18,968 nucleotides of DNA from positions 1 through 18,968 of the forward strand of contig SKOQ01000095.1 of NCBI GenBank assembly GCA_007119985.1, read 5' to 3'. This document shows, in pieces, positions 1-8,163 of the stretch. The stretch is from Marinospirillum sp. (GTDB lineage: Bacteria > Pseudomonadota > Gammaproteobacteria > Pseudomonadales > Halomonadaceae). Below the pieces are notes generated by a model. That model had not been told where the DNA came from. It did no database searches and saw nothing but the letters and a program-made list of their open reading frames with translations. The translations under genes and the position numbers were made by a program. Numbering within the stretch: position 1 is the stretch's first letter; each line of letters opens with the position of its first letter.

Positions 1-954
1 ATTGTCAGAGATGCGACGGATCAGGTGGTTGCGATTGTGGAGCAAAAAGATGCTTCAGCCGCTGAGCTGGCTATTCAAGAAGTGAACACCGGTATGATGG
101 CGATGCAGGCTGAACATCTCCGCCAGTGGCTTGCCCAGATCACCAATGACAATGCTCAGGGTGAGTATTATCTGACCGATGTAATTGCACTGGCGCACCA
201 GCAAGGTATTCGTGTGGAGACCGCCCAACCCCAAACAGCCGATGAGGTGGAAGGGGTGAATAATCGTCAGCAGCTTGCCCATCTTGAGCGTGTTTATCAG
301 CGTCGCCAAGCTCAGTTATTGATGGAAGCTGGCGTCAGTTTGGCTGATCCGGCACGTCTGGATGTGCGTGGACAACTGATGACGGCGCGTGATGTGTGGA
401 TTGATGTGGGTTGTGTATTTGAAGGTCAGGTCGAGCTGGCTGAAGGTGTCGAAATCGGCCCTTACTGCCATCTCAAAAACTGTCGTCTAGGGCCGAATGT
501 GAAGGTGGCCTCGCACAGCGTGATTGAAGGCGCGGAGTTGATGGGCGATAACCAGATTGGCCCCTTTGCACGCTTGCGCCCAGGAACCTTGCTTGAAGCA
601 GGCGCGAAGATCGGTAACTTTGTCGAGACCAAGCAAACGCATCTGGGTGCGGGAGCTAAGGCCAATCATCTATCTTATCTGGGAGATGCCAAAATCGGGG
701 CTGAGGCCAATATTGGTGCCGGTACCATTACTTGTAACTATGATGGCGCCAATAAGCATCGCACTGTGATTGGGGCTGGTGCGTTTATCGGCTCGAATTC
801 TAGCCTTGTTGCCCCAGTGAGCATCGGTGCCGGTGCCACCATCGGTGCAGGCTCCACCATCACGCGTGATGTTGAAGATCAAGCGCTGGCTGTGACACGC
901 AGTAAATCTATCCACAAGGCCAACTGGCCGCGTCCTAGCAAAAAGAAGGATTAA
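1..954 (+). CDS. glmU: GlmU, bifunctional N-acetylglucosamine-1-phosphate uridyltransferase / glucosamine-1-phosphate acetyltransferase (5' end missing)
   Basis: GlmU acetylates glucosamine-1-phosphate and then joins it to UTP, giving UDP-GlcNAc for peptidoglycan and LPS in the cytoplasm. The frame is open from base 1, and the 317 residues seen align with roughly residues 141-456 of the E. coli enzyme. About 140 N-terminal residues, including the nucleotide-binding loop, therefore lie outside the window; the GTG at 25 is internal, not a start. The end of the uridyltransferase domain is present (VEQKDA, NTG, NAQGEYYLTD). It is followed by a left-handed beta-helix of hexapeptide repeats (IGPYC, IGPFARLRPG, IGAGTITCNYDG, IGAGATIGAG). 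Acetyltransferase residues are recognisable in NFVETKQ, NHLSYLGD (catalytic His) and TCNYDG. The tail KANWPRPSKKK is typical. glmS starts two bases after the stop. Confidence 0.97.
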   Translation: MVRDATDQVVAIVEQKDASAAELAIQEVNTGMMAMQAEHLRQWLAQITNDNAQGEYYLTDVIALAHQQGIRVETAQPQTADEVEGVNNRQQLAHLERVYQRRQAQLLMEAGVSLADPARLDVRGQLMTARDVWIDVGCVFEGQVELAEGVEIGPYCHLKNCRLGPNVKVASHSVIEGAELMGDNQIGPFARLRPGTLLEAGAKIGNFVETKQTHLGAGAKANHLSYLGDAKIGAEANIGAGTITCNYDGANKHRTVIGAGAFIGSNSSLVAPVSIGAGATIGAGSTITRDVEDQALAVTRSKSIHKANWPRPSKKKD

Positions 955-956
955 CT

Positions 957-2795
957 ATGTGCGGTATTGTGGGCGCAGCAGCGCAGCGTAACGTAACGGG
1001 CATTCTGCTCGAAGGTCTCAAACGCCTTGAGTATCGTGGCTATGATTCGGCTGGTTTTGCCCTCCTTGATGAATCAGGCCAGCTCCAAAGACGCCGAGCG
1101 CAGGGCAAGGTGGCCGAAGTCGAGAAGAAGCTTGATCAGCAGCCCACCAAGGGTCGATTGGGTATCGCGCATACTCGCTGGGCGACCCATGGTCAGCCGA
1201 GCGAGCACAACGCCCATCCGCATATTTCTGCACCGGGTGTGGCTGTGGTGCATAACGGCATTATTGAGAACTACCTTGAGCTGAAGGTGCAGCTGCAAGC
1301 TGCAGGCTATGTGTTTACCTCTGAAACTGATACAGAGGTGGTGGCGCATCTGATTCATCAAATCAGCCAGCAGCAGGCCGATTTGACGCAAGCTGTACGT
1401 CATGTCTTGGCTCAGCTTGAAGGGGCCTATGCCCTAGCGGTCATTGATCAGGCGCATCCTGAGCAGTTGATTTGTGCTCGCCAAGGCAGCCCTTTGGTGA
1501 TTGGTGTGGGCATCGGCGAATATTTTTGCGCCTCAGATCCATTGGCCTTGCTTCAGGTCACCGACCGTTTCATCTATCTAGAAGAAGGGGATTTTGCCTG
1601 TCTGACCAGTGAATCCTGCCAGATCTATTCAGTGCAAGGTGAACCCGTCGAGCGCCCAGTGGTGCAGTGGGAGCATGGGCATCAGGTCGCAGAAAAAGGC
1701 GCTTTTAAGCACTTCATGCTCAAAGAAATTTATGAGCAGCCTGAGGTGCTGGCCGCGACACTCGAAGGTCGCCTCGGTGCAGAGCAGGTCTTGCCCCATA
1801 TCCTCGGCAGCCAAGCCATGCAGCTCTTACCGCAAGTGCAGCAGATTCAGTTGATTGCCTGTGGCACCAGCTTTCATGCCGGTATGGTGGCCCGCTATTG
1901 GATTGAAAAACTCGCAGGCCTGCCTTGCCATATTGAAGTCGCCAGTGAGTACCGTTACCGTGATGTGGTAGTGATGCCTAATACGCTGTTTGTCACTCTT
2001 TCACAATCGGGTGAAACCGCGGATACCTTGGCTGCACTGCGCTTTGCCAAAACAGCTGGCTACCTCGCGACCTTGGCCATTTGTAATGTTCCAGGTTCCT
2101 CGCTGGTGCGTGAATCTGATCTCAGCCTGCTGACTCATGCTGGGCCAGAGATCGGTGTGGCTTCCACCAAAGCTTTTACGACTCAGTTGGTGGCGCTGTT
2201 ACTGCTCACGCTGGTCTTACGTCAGTTTCAGCCGCGCACTGGCCCTGATGCGATCGAGCAAGAACTCGTCGCCGCACTGCGTAGCTTGCCAAGATTGGCG
2301 CAAGAAACCCTAGCGCTAGATGGACAGATCGAACAGCTCGCACAAGCTTTTGCCGAAAAACACCATGCGCTTTTTCTGGGGCGCGGGAGCCACTATCCGA
2401 TTGCTTTGGAAGGGGCATTGAAGCTCAAAGAAATCTCCTATATTCATGCCGAAGCCTATCCAGCGGGTGAGCTGAAGCATGGTCCACTGGCTCTGGTGGA
2501 TAAAGAGATGCCGGTCATTGCTGTGGCGCCGAAAGATGACCTTGTGGATAAGTTGAAATCCAACCTACAAGAAGTGCGAGCGCGAGGCGGAGAGCTTTAT
2601 ATCTTCGCCGATCCACTGACCCTATTAGCGCCTGAAGAAGGTATGCAGGTGATCCATCTGCCTGCCGTGCATGAAATTCTGGCTCCAGTGATCTACACCC
2701 TGCCTTTACAGCTACTGGCCTACCATGTGGCGATTATCAAAGGAACAGATGTAGATCAACCGCGTAATCTCGCTAAATCTGTGACGGTCGAATAG
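957..2795 (+). CDS. glmS: GlmS, glutamine--fructose-6-phosphate aminotransferase (isomerising)
   Basis: This enzyme makes glucosamine-6-phosphate from fructose-6-phosphate and glutamine, the first committed step to UDP-GlcNAc. At 612 residues it is full length (E. coli 609). The N-terminal glutaminase domain begins MCGIVG, so removal of Met exposes the catalytic Cys. It also carries HTRWATHG (72-79), HNGIIEN (99-105) and SETDTEV (122-128). Two SIS sugar-isomerase domains follow, with CGTSFHA (302-308), SQSGETADT (349-357), STKAFTTQ (403-410) and KLKEISYIHAEAYPAGELKHGP (two adjoining motifs from about 489). The C-terminus NLAKSVTVE holds the conserved lysine (607). The start is preceded by AAGAAGGA at 943-950 inside the end of glmU, so the two genes are almost certainly co-translated. 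No GlmZ-type leader can exist in the two-base gap. hemC follows 27 nt downstream. Confidence 0.98.
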   Translation: MCGIVGAAAQRNVTGILLEGLKRLEYRGYDSAGFALLDESGQLQRRRAQGKVAEVEKKLDQQPTKGRLGIAHTRWATHGQPSEHNAHPHISAPGVAVVHNGIIENYLELKVQLQAAGYVFTSETDTEVVAHLIHQISQQQADLTQAVRHVLAQLEGAYALAVIDQAHPEQLICARQGSPLVIGVGIGEYFCASDPLALLQVTDRFIYLEEGDFACLTSESCQIYSVQGEPVERPVVQWEHGHQVAEKGAFKHFMLKEIYEQPEVLAATLEGRLGAEQVLPHILGSQAMQLLPQVQQIQLIACGTSFHAGMVARYWIEKLAGLPCHIEVASEYRYRDVVVMPNTLFVTLSQSGETADTLAALRFAKTAGYLATLAICNVPGSSLVRESDLSLLTHAGPEIGVASTKAFTTQLVALLLLTLVLRQFQPRTGPDAIEQELVAALRSLPRLAQETLALDGQIEQLAQAFAEKHHALFLGRGSHYPIALEGALKLKEISYIHAEAYPAGELKHGPLALVDKEMPVIAVAPKDDLVDKLKSNLQEVRARGGELYIFADPLTLLAPEEGMQVIHLPAVHEILAPVIYTLPLQLLAYHVAIIKGTDVDQPRNLAKSVTVE

Positions 2796-2807
2796 GTCGT
2801 CTTGTAT

Positions 2808-2814
2808 AAGGAAG
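2808..2814 (+). promoter_or_regulatory. Ribosome binding site for hemC
   Basis: AAGGAAG ends eight bases before the ATG at 2823. This supports that ATG over the in-frame TTG at 2802, which would add seven residues (an alternative N-terminus reading YKEAFF) and has no suitably placed ribosome binding site. Confidence 0.7.
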
Positions 2815-2822
2815 CTTTTTTT

Positions 2823-3755
2823 ATGTCTGTATTGCGTATCGCCACCCGTCGCAGCCCCTTAGCCTTGTGGCAAGCGGAGCATGTTAAGGCGCGTTTAGCG
2901 GCCTTGCACCCAGCGCTGACCATTGAGCTGGTGCCGATCAAAACTCAAGGGGATAAGATCCTTGATACGCCGCTGGCTAAGATAGGCGGCAAGGGCTTGT
3001 TTGTGAAAGAACTAGAGGCCTGCTTATTGAATGGTGAGGCAGATATCGCCGTGCATTCGATGAAGGATGTGCCGATGGAGTTTCCCGAAGGGCTAGAGCT
3101 AGGCCCGATTTTAGAGCGCCATGCCCCAACGGATGCGCTGGTTTCGAACCACTATGCCAACCTAGACGCTATTCCCGCAGGCAAGGTGATTGGTACCTCT
3201 AGCTTGCGGCGTAGCTGCCAGCTGTTAGCGCAGCGTCCAGATCTGACAGTCAACTGGCTGCGTGGTAACGTACAGACGCGCTTAGGCAAGTTAGATGCAG
3301 GCGAATATGATGCGATTATTCTCGCGACCTCGGGTTTGCAGCGCATGGAGTTGGATGCACGCATTACGCAAGAGATACCACCTGAAGTCTGTCTCCCCGC
3401 CTGTGGTCAGGGTGCCCTTGGGATTGAACTCCGCTCGGGTGATACCCAGACCGCGGCCCTAGTCGCACCGTTAATTGATGCGGACACCACCACCTGCGTG
3501 CTGGCTGAGCGGGCGATGAATACCCGCCTCAAAGGAGGCTGCCAGGTCCCGATTGGTGGTTATGCAGTGCTCGAAGGTGATCAGCTTTGGTTGCGCGCTC
3601 TGGTGGGCGAGCCGGAAGGCAGCCTTGTTTTGCGCGCTGAAGCCCGTGGCCCCGCGACCGATCCAGTCGCCCTAGGGCGTTTAGTGGCTGAGCAACTGCT
3701 GGCGCAGGGTGCAGGTGAGATTCTGTATCAGGTTTATGGTTTTCATGTCGAGTAA
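2823..3755 (+). CDS. hemC: HemC, porphobilinogen deaminase (hydroxymethylbilane synthase)
   Basis: HemC condenses four porphobilinogen molecules into hydroxymethylbilane, the linear precursor of uroporphyrinogen III, in the cytoplasm. From the ATG at 2823 it has 310 residues (E. coli 313). The first residues are MSVLRIATRRSPLALWQ. Catalytic HSMKDVP lies at about 78-84 with the conserved Asp at 82. The arginine-rich cofactor-binding loop SSLRRSC lies at 126-132. LKGGCQVPIGG at about 236-246 carries Cys240, which covalently binds the dipyrromethane cofactor. An upstream in-frame TTG at 2802 could extend it, but the ribosome binding site favours 2823. Its 3' end overlaps the start of hemD, as is usual in hemCD operons. 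Its unusual neighbour is glmS upstream, 27 nt away with no terminator between. Confidence 0.97.
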   Translation: MSVLRIATRRSPLALWQAEHVKARLAALHPALTIELVPIKTQGDKILDTPLAKIGGKGLFVKELEACLLNGEADIAVHSMKDVPMEFPEGLELGPILERHAPTDALVSNHYANLDAIPAGKVIGTSSLRRSCQLLAQRPDLTVNWLRGNVQTRLGKLDAGEYDAIILATSGLQRMELDARITQEIPPEVCLPACGQGALGIELRSGDTQTAALVAPLIDADTTTCVLAERAMNTRLKGGCQVPIGGYAVLEGDQLWLRALVGEPEGSLVLRAEARGPATDPVALGRLVAEQLLAQGAGEILYQVYGFHVE

Positions 3756-4515
3756 TCAGGCTGGGAGCTTGTCCTTGCAAGGGGTCAGTCTGTTAACCTG
3801 CCGCCCTGAAGGGATGGCCTCCCGTTTGGTCGAACCCTTGCAAGCGGCAGGAGCCAAGGTTGAGAACTGGCCTTTGCAAGCCATTGTACCGATCACACTC
3901 AGTGGTGCTGAGCGCCAAAAGCTGCTCAATCTAGACCACTATGCCAAGGTGATTCTGGTCAGTCCTTCAGCGGTTCAGCTGTTTGTTGAGCTGGCCGAAG
4001 ACTACTGGCCTCAGTGGCCGGTGGGTGTGGAATGGTTCACTGTGGGTGCCGGCAGCGCTGAATTTTTAGCCCGAGTGGGCGTGCAAGCGCACTATCCCCA
4101 ACAGGGTGATCGCAGTGAAGACCTGCTGGCTCTGCCCGCCTTGCAGCAGGTCCAAGGTGAGAAGATCCTGCTGGTCAAAGGTGAAGGTGGGCGGACTCAG
4201 CTGATCGAGCAGCTGAGCGAGGCTGGGGCGCAGGTTGATCCTTTGGTGCTTTATCAGCGCCAGCCCCTTGGCTGGTCCGCAGCGCAATTGGCGCGTCATA
4301 CGGATTTTGACTATCTGGTACTCACCAATGGCGAAGCCTTGCAAGTCTGTCCATTGGAGGCAGCGACTAGTCACTTGTCCTTAGTGGTACCGAGTGAAAG
4401 AATAGCGCAATTGGCTTTAGTTCAGGGATGGCAGCGGGTCATCAATGCCCAGGGGGCTGGTGCGGCCGCGATCCTCCACGCGCTGTGTCAGGCGCAGACC
4501 AACCGAGAGAGATAA
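3745..4515 (+). CDS. hemD: HemD, uroporphyrinogen-III synthase
   Basis: HemD cyclises hydroxymethylbilane and inverts ring D to give uroporphyrinogen III, the branch point to haem, sirohaem and cobalamin. The family is poorly conserved. Recognisable elements are an N-terminal LLTCRPEGMASRL strand-loop, ILVSPSAVQLF, FTVGAGSAEFLARVGV, GDRSEDLLALP, KILLVKGEGGR and DYLVLTNGEA, all in the expected order for the two-lobed fold. Position directly behind hemC strongly supports the call. The start is uncertain: ATG 3745 gives 256 residues and an 11-nt overlap with hemC; ATG 3736 and GTG 3709 are in-frame alternatives. None has a good Shine-Dalgarno, which suggests translational coupling with hemC. hemX begins three bases after the stop. 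Confidence 0.93.
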   Translation: MSSNQAGSLSLQGVSLLTCRPEGMASRLVEPLQAAGAKVENWPLQAIVPITLSGAERQKLLNLDHYAKVILVSPSAVQLFVELAEDYWPQWPVGVEWFTVGAGSAEFLARVGVQAHYPQQGDRSEDLLALPALQQVQGEKILLVKGEGGRTQLIEQLSEAGAQVDPLVLYQRQPLGWSAAQLARHTDFDYLVLTNGEALQVCPLEAATSHLSLVVPSERIAQLALVQGWQRVINAQGAGAAAILHALCQAQTNRER

Positions 4516-4518
4516 ACC

Positions 4519-5724
4519 ATGCCCCACCCTTCTTCTCCTAGTGACGAGACCTCGCCTTCATCTCTGCCTCAATCACCTGAGGTGGAGCCAGCGCAGCCGG
4601 CCAGTGATTCGCCACAAAGTGATTCGCCACAAGCTGAGCCGATAGAAACGCCCGCAGCTGCGCTTTCACCTCGTTTTGGATGGACGTTGATTTTGCTCGC
4701 ACTCTTGGCTGTAGCTGGATTGAGTGTGGCGCTGGTGGTGGCGTGGTTAGGACACCAACAGGCGCAACATAGTGATCTTCGATTGGCGCAGCTTGAGCAG
4801 CAACACCAGTTAGCGACAGAGCAATCAGCCCATCAGCTGGCACAAGTGCATCGAGCCCTTGAAGCTGAGCAGGCGACCCAGCAAGCGGAATTGGCGGCGA
4901 TACAAAGAGCCCAGCAGCAGGCGCTGAACGAGCTGAATGCCGGTCTGATGCAGCTGCGCCAGCCGCGTGCAGTGGAGGCGGATCTGCGTGAAATCCTGCA
5001 TGGATTACGTTTGGCAGAGCAGCGTTTGGTCTTAGAGCAGGATCGGACAGGGGCTTTGTTTTTGTATCGCCGCGCCTTAGCCCGCCTACAAGCTTTGAAC
5101 CCGCCGGGTAGCTTGAGCGCTCAAGCTCAGCTGCGCGAGGAGTTAGAGCAAATACAAGCCTTCCAGCCTGTTGTTTGGGCTGAGTTGGCCTTAGAGCTCC
5201 AAGAATTAGCTGAACGGATAGTGGAGCAGCCTCAGCTTTCTCTGCACACCTTGACTGAGCAGCTCACGCAGAGTGAGGCGCAATCAACATCAGCAATCGC
5301 GCTGGCTTGGTATGAGGTCTTATGGCAAGAGCTACGCAGCTTGATCGTGATACGTCATCACACCACGCCAGTCCAGCCTCTTGAAGATGCCCAGCAGGTC
5401 GCGTTAGCACGCCAACAGCTGGTCAGTTTACTGCAACAGGCGGCTTGGGCGGCCTTGCATCAAGAAGCCGAACTTTATCGCTCTAGCCTCACGCGCGCGG
5501 CTCAACGTCTGGCACAGCAAGAGGGGGCACCTTGGCATGACTGGTCTGAACGCGTCGCTCACTTAGCTGAGCAGTCCTTCGAGCCGGCGTTGCCAAGAAC
5601 AGGCCAAGCTATTGTGGCGCTGGAGGCTTGGCTCGATGCGCAACCAGACGCTGCCTCGACACCTGTTGAGGCGAGTGAAACGGCAGAAGAAGACATCAAT
5701 ACGTCATCAGAGGAGGCGCGCTAA
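4519..5724 (+). CDS. hemX: HemX, single-pass membrane protein of the hem operon
   Basis: This 401-residue protein (E. coli HemX 393) has the HemX layout. A cytoplasmic Pro/Ser/Glu-rich low-complexity tail covers about 1-50. One membrane helix lies at about 54-76 (LILLALLAVAGLSVALVVAWL). A glutamine- and alanine-rich coiled coil covers about 85-150, and the rest is a mainly helical periplasmic domain with VEADLREILHGLRLAEQRL. Databases often label HemX as uroporphyrinogen-III C-methyltransferase, but the methyltransferase SAM-binding motifs are absent and that label should not be trusted here. Its biochemical role is unsettled; a scaffold for tetrapyrrole enzymes is one proposal. The N-tail contains an exact 15-bp tandem duplication. 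The stop overlaps the hemY start by one base, indicating coupling. The start is ATG 4519 behind a weak GAGAG. Confidence 0.9.
   Translation: MPHPSSPSDETSPSSLPQSPEVEPAQPASDSPQSDSPQAEPIETPAAALSPRFGWTLILLALLAVAGLSVALVVAWLGHQQAQHSDLRLAQLEQQHQLATEQSAHQLAQVHRALEAEQATQQAELAAIQRAQQQALNELNAGLMQLRQPRAVEADLREILHGLRLAEQRLVLEQDRTGALFLYRRALARLQALNPPGSLSAQAQLREELEQIQAFQPVVWAELALELQELAERIVEQPQLSLHTLTEQLTQSEAQSTSAIALAWYEVLWQELRSLIVIRHHTTPVQPLEDAQQVALARQQLVSLLQQAAWAALHQEAELYRSSLTRAAQRLAQQEGAPWHDWSERVAHLAEQSFEPALPRTGQAIVALEAWLDAQPDAASTPVEASETAEEDINTSSEEAR
4603..4632 (+). repeat. Perfect 15-bp tandem duplication inside hemX
   Basis: AGTGATTCGCCACAA occurs twice back to back (4603-4617 and 4618-4632). It encodes SDSPQ twice in the low-complexity N-terminal tail of HemX and keeps the frame. 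It looks like a recent slippage duplication in a tolerant region. Confidence 0.9.
5711..5716 (+). promoter_or_regulatory. Ribosome binding site for hemY
   Basis: AGGAGG lies in the last codons of hemX, seven bases before the hemY ATG at 5724. It is a full match to the anti-Shine-Dalgarno core and fixes the overlapping start. Confidence 0.8.
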
Positions 5725-6962
5725 TGTTCCCTCTGCTCTTGCTCCTCGGTGGGATGCTGTTGGCCGCGCTGGCGGCCCAGCTACTCTTAGAAGGCTCTGG
5801 CTATGTACTGCTGGTGATGCCAGATGGCCTGATGAGTATTGAAATGTCCTTCTGGACAGGTCTGCTGCTGCTGCTCGCCTTGTTGTTGATCAGCTTTGTT
5901 GCGCTGCGCTTGCTGGGCTGGTTGAGCCATCCCTTGCGCGGTTTGCATCTGCGCCAGCAGCGTTATCAGGCGCAGGCCGCACTCAAAACGACGGTGCGTG
6001 GTTTAGTGGATCTCACCGAAGGCCGCTGGAAGCGCGCACGCAAGCTGCTCGTCAAGGCCGCACCGAAAAGCGGTACACCACTGATTAACTATCTCGCCGC
6101 GGCGCAGGCAGCGCACTATGAAGGGCTCGAAGAAGAAGCTGAGCAGCTGCTTAAAAAAGCGGAGCAGAGCACACCGGATGCCCGCCTCGCGATTGATTTC
6201 AGTCAGGCGCGGATTCAGCTGGATCAAGGCCATTATGAGCAGGCCCTTGCTACTCTCGTGCGCCTCTATGAGCAGGTACCCAAACACCCGCTGGTGCTCA
6301 AACAACTACGCGATACTTATCTGGTTCTCGGTGATTGGAAGCCCTTGATTAGCCTCCTCCCCGCGCTGCGTCAGGCCAAGGTGGCGACCTCGACTGAACT
6401 CGATGCCTTAGAAGAACGGGCTTATTTAAAGCGGATTGAAGATTTCCGTATCCAGCTCAATCAAGGTGCGCTCGGGCGGAATCTGAACGATGAAATGCGT
6501 TTTTTTTGGCAGCAGCTCAACAAAAAATGGCAAGAAAAAGACGCTCTCTTTGGTCAATGGATGGGCTTACTGTTTGATGCTCAGGAGTGGGTCCAAGCTG
6601 AACAGCTGCTGAGTCGTCGTCTGAAACAGAGCTGGTCGAGTGAGTGGGTCGAACTCTATGGGCGACTTCCTGCTGAGATCGATGTTAAGCGTCGTCTGAT
6701 TCAAGCCGAAAAGTGGCTGCATGAGCGCCCAGATGATGCCGCGCTGCTCCATGCCTTGGGTCGCATCAGCCAACAGGCAGGCTTGTGGGGTAAGGCGCGT
6801 GAATACTATCACGCCAGTTGGACCATTCAACGCTCAGGTGCTGTCGCATTGGAACTGGCCCGTCTACTGAAAGCACTGAATGAGCCAGAGCTGAGCCAGC
6901 GTTATGAGCGTGAAGCACTGGAGTTGTTGAACCAGCACTTGCCACCCTTGCCATTACCATAG
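5724..6962 (+). CDS. hemY: HemY, inner-membrane TPR protein of the hem operon
   Basis: HemY of proteobacteria is a membrane-anchored tetratricopeptide protein of the hemCDXY operon. It is unrelated to the Bacillus HemY protoporphyrinogen oxidase and its exact role is unknown. The 412 residues (E. coli 398) start with two hydrophobic segments, about 1-25 and 40-68, linked by a short loop with GYVLLVMPDGLMSIEMSFW. This is the signature of the HemY N-terminal domain. The rest is helical and TPR-like: RGLVDLTEGRWKRARKLL, LINYLAAAQAAHYEGLEEEAEQLL, ARIQLDQGHYEQALATLVRLYEQVPKHPLVL (several repeats in series) and, near the end, DDAALLHALGRISQQAGLWGKAREYYHAS (spread over two helices). It is translationally coupled to hemX. 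An eight-T run at 6500-6507 reads through in frame. It converges on pilU, 43 nt away. Confidence 0.93.
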   Translation: MFPLLLLLGGMLLAALAAQLLLEGSGYVLLVMPDGLMSIEMSFWTGLLLLLALLLISFVALRLLGWLSHPLRGLHLRQQRYQAQAALKTTVRGLVDLTEGRWKRARKLLVKAAPKSGTPLINYLAAAQAAHYEGLEEEAEQLLKKAEQSTPDARLAIDFSQARIQLDQGHYEQALATLVRLYEQVPKHPLVLKQLRDTYLVLGDWKPLISLLPALRQAKVATSTELDALEERAYLKRIEDFRIQLNQGALGRNLNDEMRFFWQQLNKKWQEKDALFGQWMGLLFDAQEWVQAEQLLSRRLKQSWSSEWVELYGRLPAEIDVKRRLIQAEKWLHERPDDAALLHALGRISQQAGLWGKAREYYHASWTIQRSGAVALELARLLKALNEPELSQRYEREALELLNQHLPPLPLP

Positions 6963-7005
6963 GTGGCCTTAGTTTGAGGCTTGTGCAGTGGAAATCAGCG
7001 GTTCC

Positions 7006-8133
7006 TTAGTCCTCTTCGAGGCTGAACTTGCTCGCGGCCTGCTCAAAGGTTGATTTCTGCTGACCCGCCTCAGCGCTGCCGAGCTTGATCATCAGTCGTA
7101 AATCATTAGGCGAATCGGCATGCTGGAGGGCATCTTGCTCATTGATTTCACCCGCTGAATAGAGATCAAACAGGGCTTGATCAAAGGTTTGCATGCCCAT
7201 ATCGCGTGATTTTTTCATCAAGGCTTTGAGCTGATGCACCTCACCCTTGCGAATCAAATCCGAGGCCAGCGGGGTATTGAGCAGTACCTCAATGGCGGCT
7301 CGGCGCCCCTTGCCATCCTGTGTGGGCACCAGCTGCTGGGCAATGATGCTTTTGAGATTCAGCGACAGATCTAAATAAATTTGCGCATGGCGCTCTGCAG
7401 GGAAGAAGTGAATGACGCGCTCTAAGGCTTGGTCGGCATTATTCGCATGCAGGGTGGCGAGACAGAGGTGGCCGGTTTCTGCAAAAGCCAGCGCGTATTC
7501 CATCGTGGCGCGGGTACGGACTTCACCAATCATAATCACATCCGGTGCCTGGCGCAGTGTATTCTTCAGTGCGACTTCAAAGCTTTCTGTATCGATCCCC
7601 ACCTCACGCTGTGTCACAATGCTTTGCTTGTGTTGATGGATAAACTCGATAGGATCTTCAATGCTAATAATGTGTCCGCGCGCATTCTCATTACGGTACT
7701 GAATCATCGACGCCAGCGAGGTGGATTTACCTGTCCCTGTCGCGCCAACAAATAAAATCAAGCCGCGTTTAGTCATCGCCAGATCCTTGATGATCTCGGG
7801 TAGGCGCAGACTATCAAGCTGAGGGACATCAAATTCAATACGACGCAGCACCATGCCTACCTGGTTGCGCTGGTAAAAAGCGCTGACACGAAAACGCCCG
7901 ATGCCCGAAGCACTGATGGCGAAGTTGCACTCTTTATCACGCTTAAATTCTTCGCGCTGTTCTTGATTCATGACCCCGAGCACCAGCTCGCGGGCCTGTT
8001 CTGCGGAAAACTTCTGTCCAGTGAGGGGAAGAAGCTGGCCATCCACCTTCATAGAAGGCGGCATCCCTGTGGTGATAAACAAATCAGAGGCTTTGCGCTC
8101 GGCCATCTGTTTAAGAAAATCGGTGAATTTCAT
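7006..8133 (-). CDS. pilU: PilU, type IV pilus retraction ATPase
   Basis: PilU is a hexameric GspE/PilT-family ATPase that works with PilT to depolymerise type IV pili at the inner-membrane base. From the ATG at 8133 it has 375 residues (Pseudomonas aeruginosa about 382). The N-terminal PAS-like domain includes RKASDLFITTGMPPSMKVDG. The ATPase core has Walker A GATGTGKS (130-137), Asp box SIEDPIEFIH (157-166), Walker B DVIMIGEVRT (198-207) and His box TGHLCLATLHANNADQ (220-235). The C-terminus is longer and more divergent than in PilT and lacks the AIRNLIRE motif, which separates PilU from PilT. A TTG at 8139 is an in-frame alternative start, but AGAGGA about ten bases upstream favours ATG. 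It lies 30 nt behind pilT and is presumably co-transcribed. Confidence 0.94.
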   Translation of the reverse strand: MKFTDFLKQMAERKASDLFITTGMPPSMKVDGQLLPLTGQKFSAEQARELVLGVMNQEQREEFKRDKECNFAISASGIGRFRVSAFYQRNQVGMVLRRIEFDVPQLDSLRLPEIIKDLAMTKRGLILFVGATGTGKSTSLASMIQYRNENARGHIISIEDPIEFIHQHKQSIVTQREVGIDTESFEVALKNTLRQAPDVIMIGEVRTRATMEYALAFAETGHLCLATLHANNADQALERVIHFFPAERHAQIYLDLSLNLKSIIAQQLVPTQDGKGRRAAIEVLLNTPLASDLIRKGEVHQLKALMKKSRDMGMQTFDQALFDLYSAGEINEQDALQHADSPNDLRLMIKLGSAEAGQQKSTFEQAASKFSLEED

Positions 8134-8163
8134 GCTCAAGGTGTCCTCTGGGTCATCCGTGGT

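Noticed and set aside
25..954. GTG at 25 as the start of glmU
   Set aside because: The frame is open to base 1 and the upstream residues IVRDATDQ match the middle of GlmU, so the gene is simply cut by the window edge.
2805..2823. T-run before hemC as a terminator of glmS
   Set aside because: The seven to eight T residues have no stem of more than three base pairs upstream, and they lie between the hemC ribosome binding site and its start.
6500..6507. Eight-T run in hemY as a frameshift or phase-variation site
   Set aside because: The frame continues intact through it (RFFWQQL) and the tract is short; nothing suggests a second product.
6963..7005. GCCTT/GAGGC hairpin between hemY and pilU as a bidirectional terminator
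   Set aside because: The stem is five pairs including a wobble and no T-run follows on either strand.
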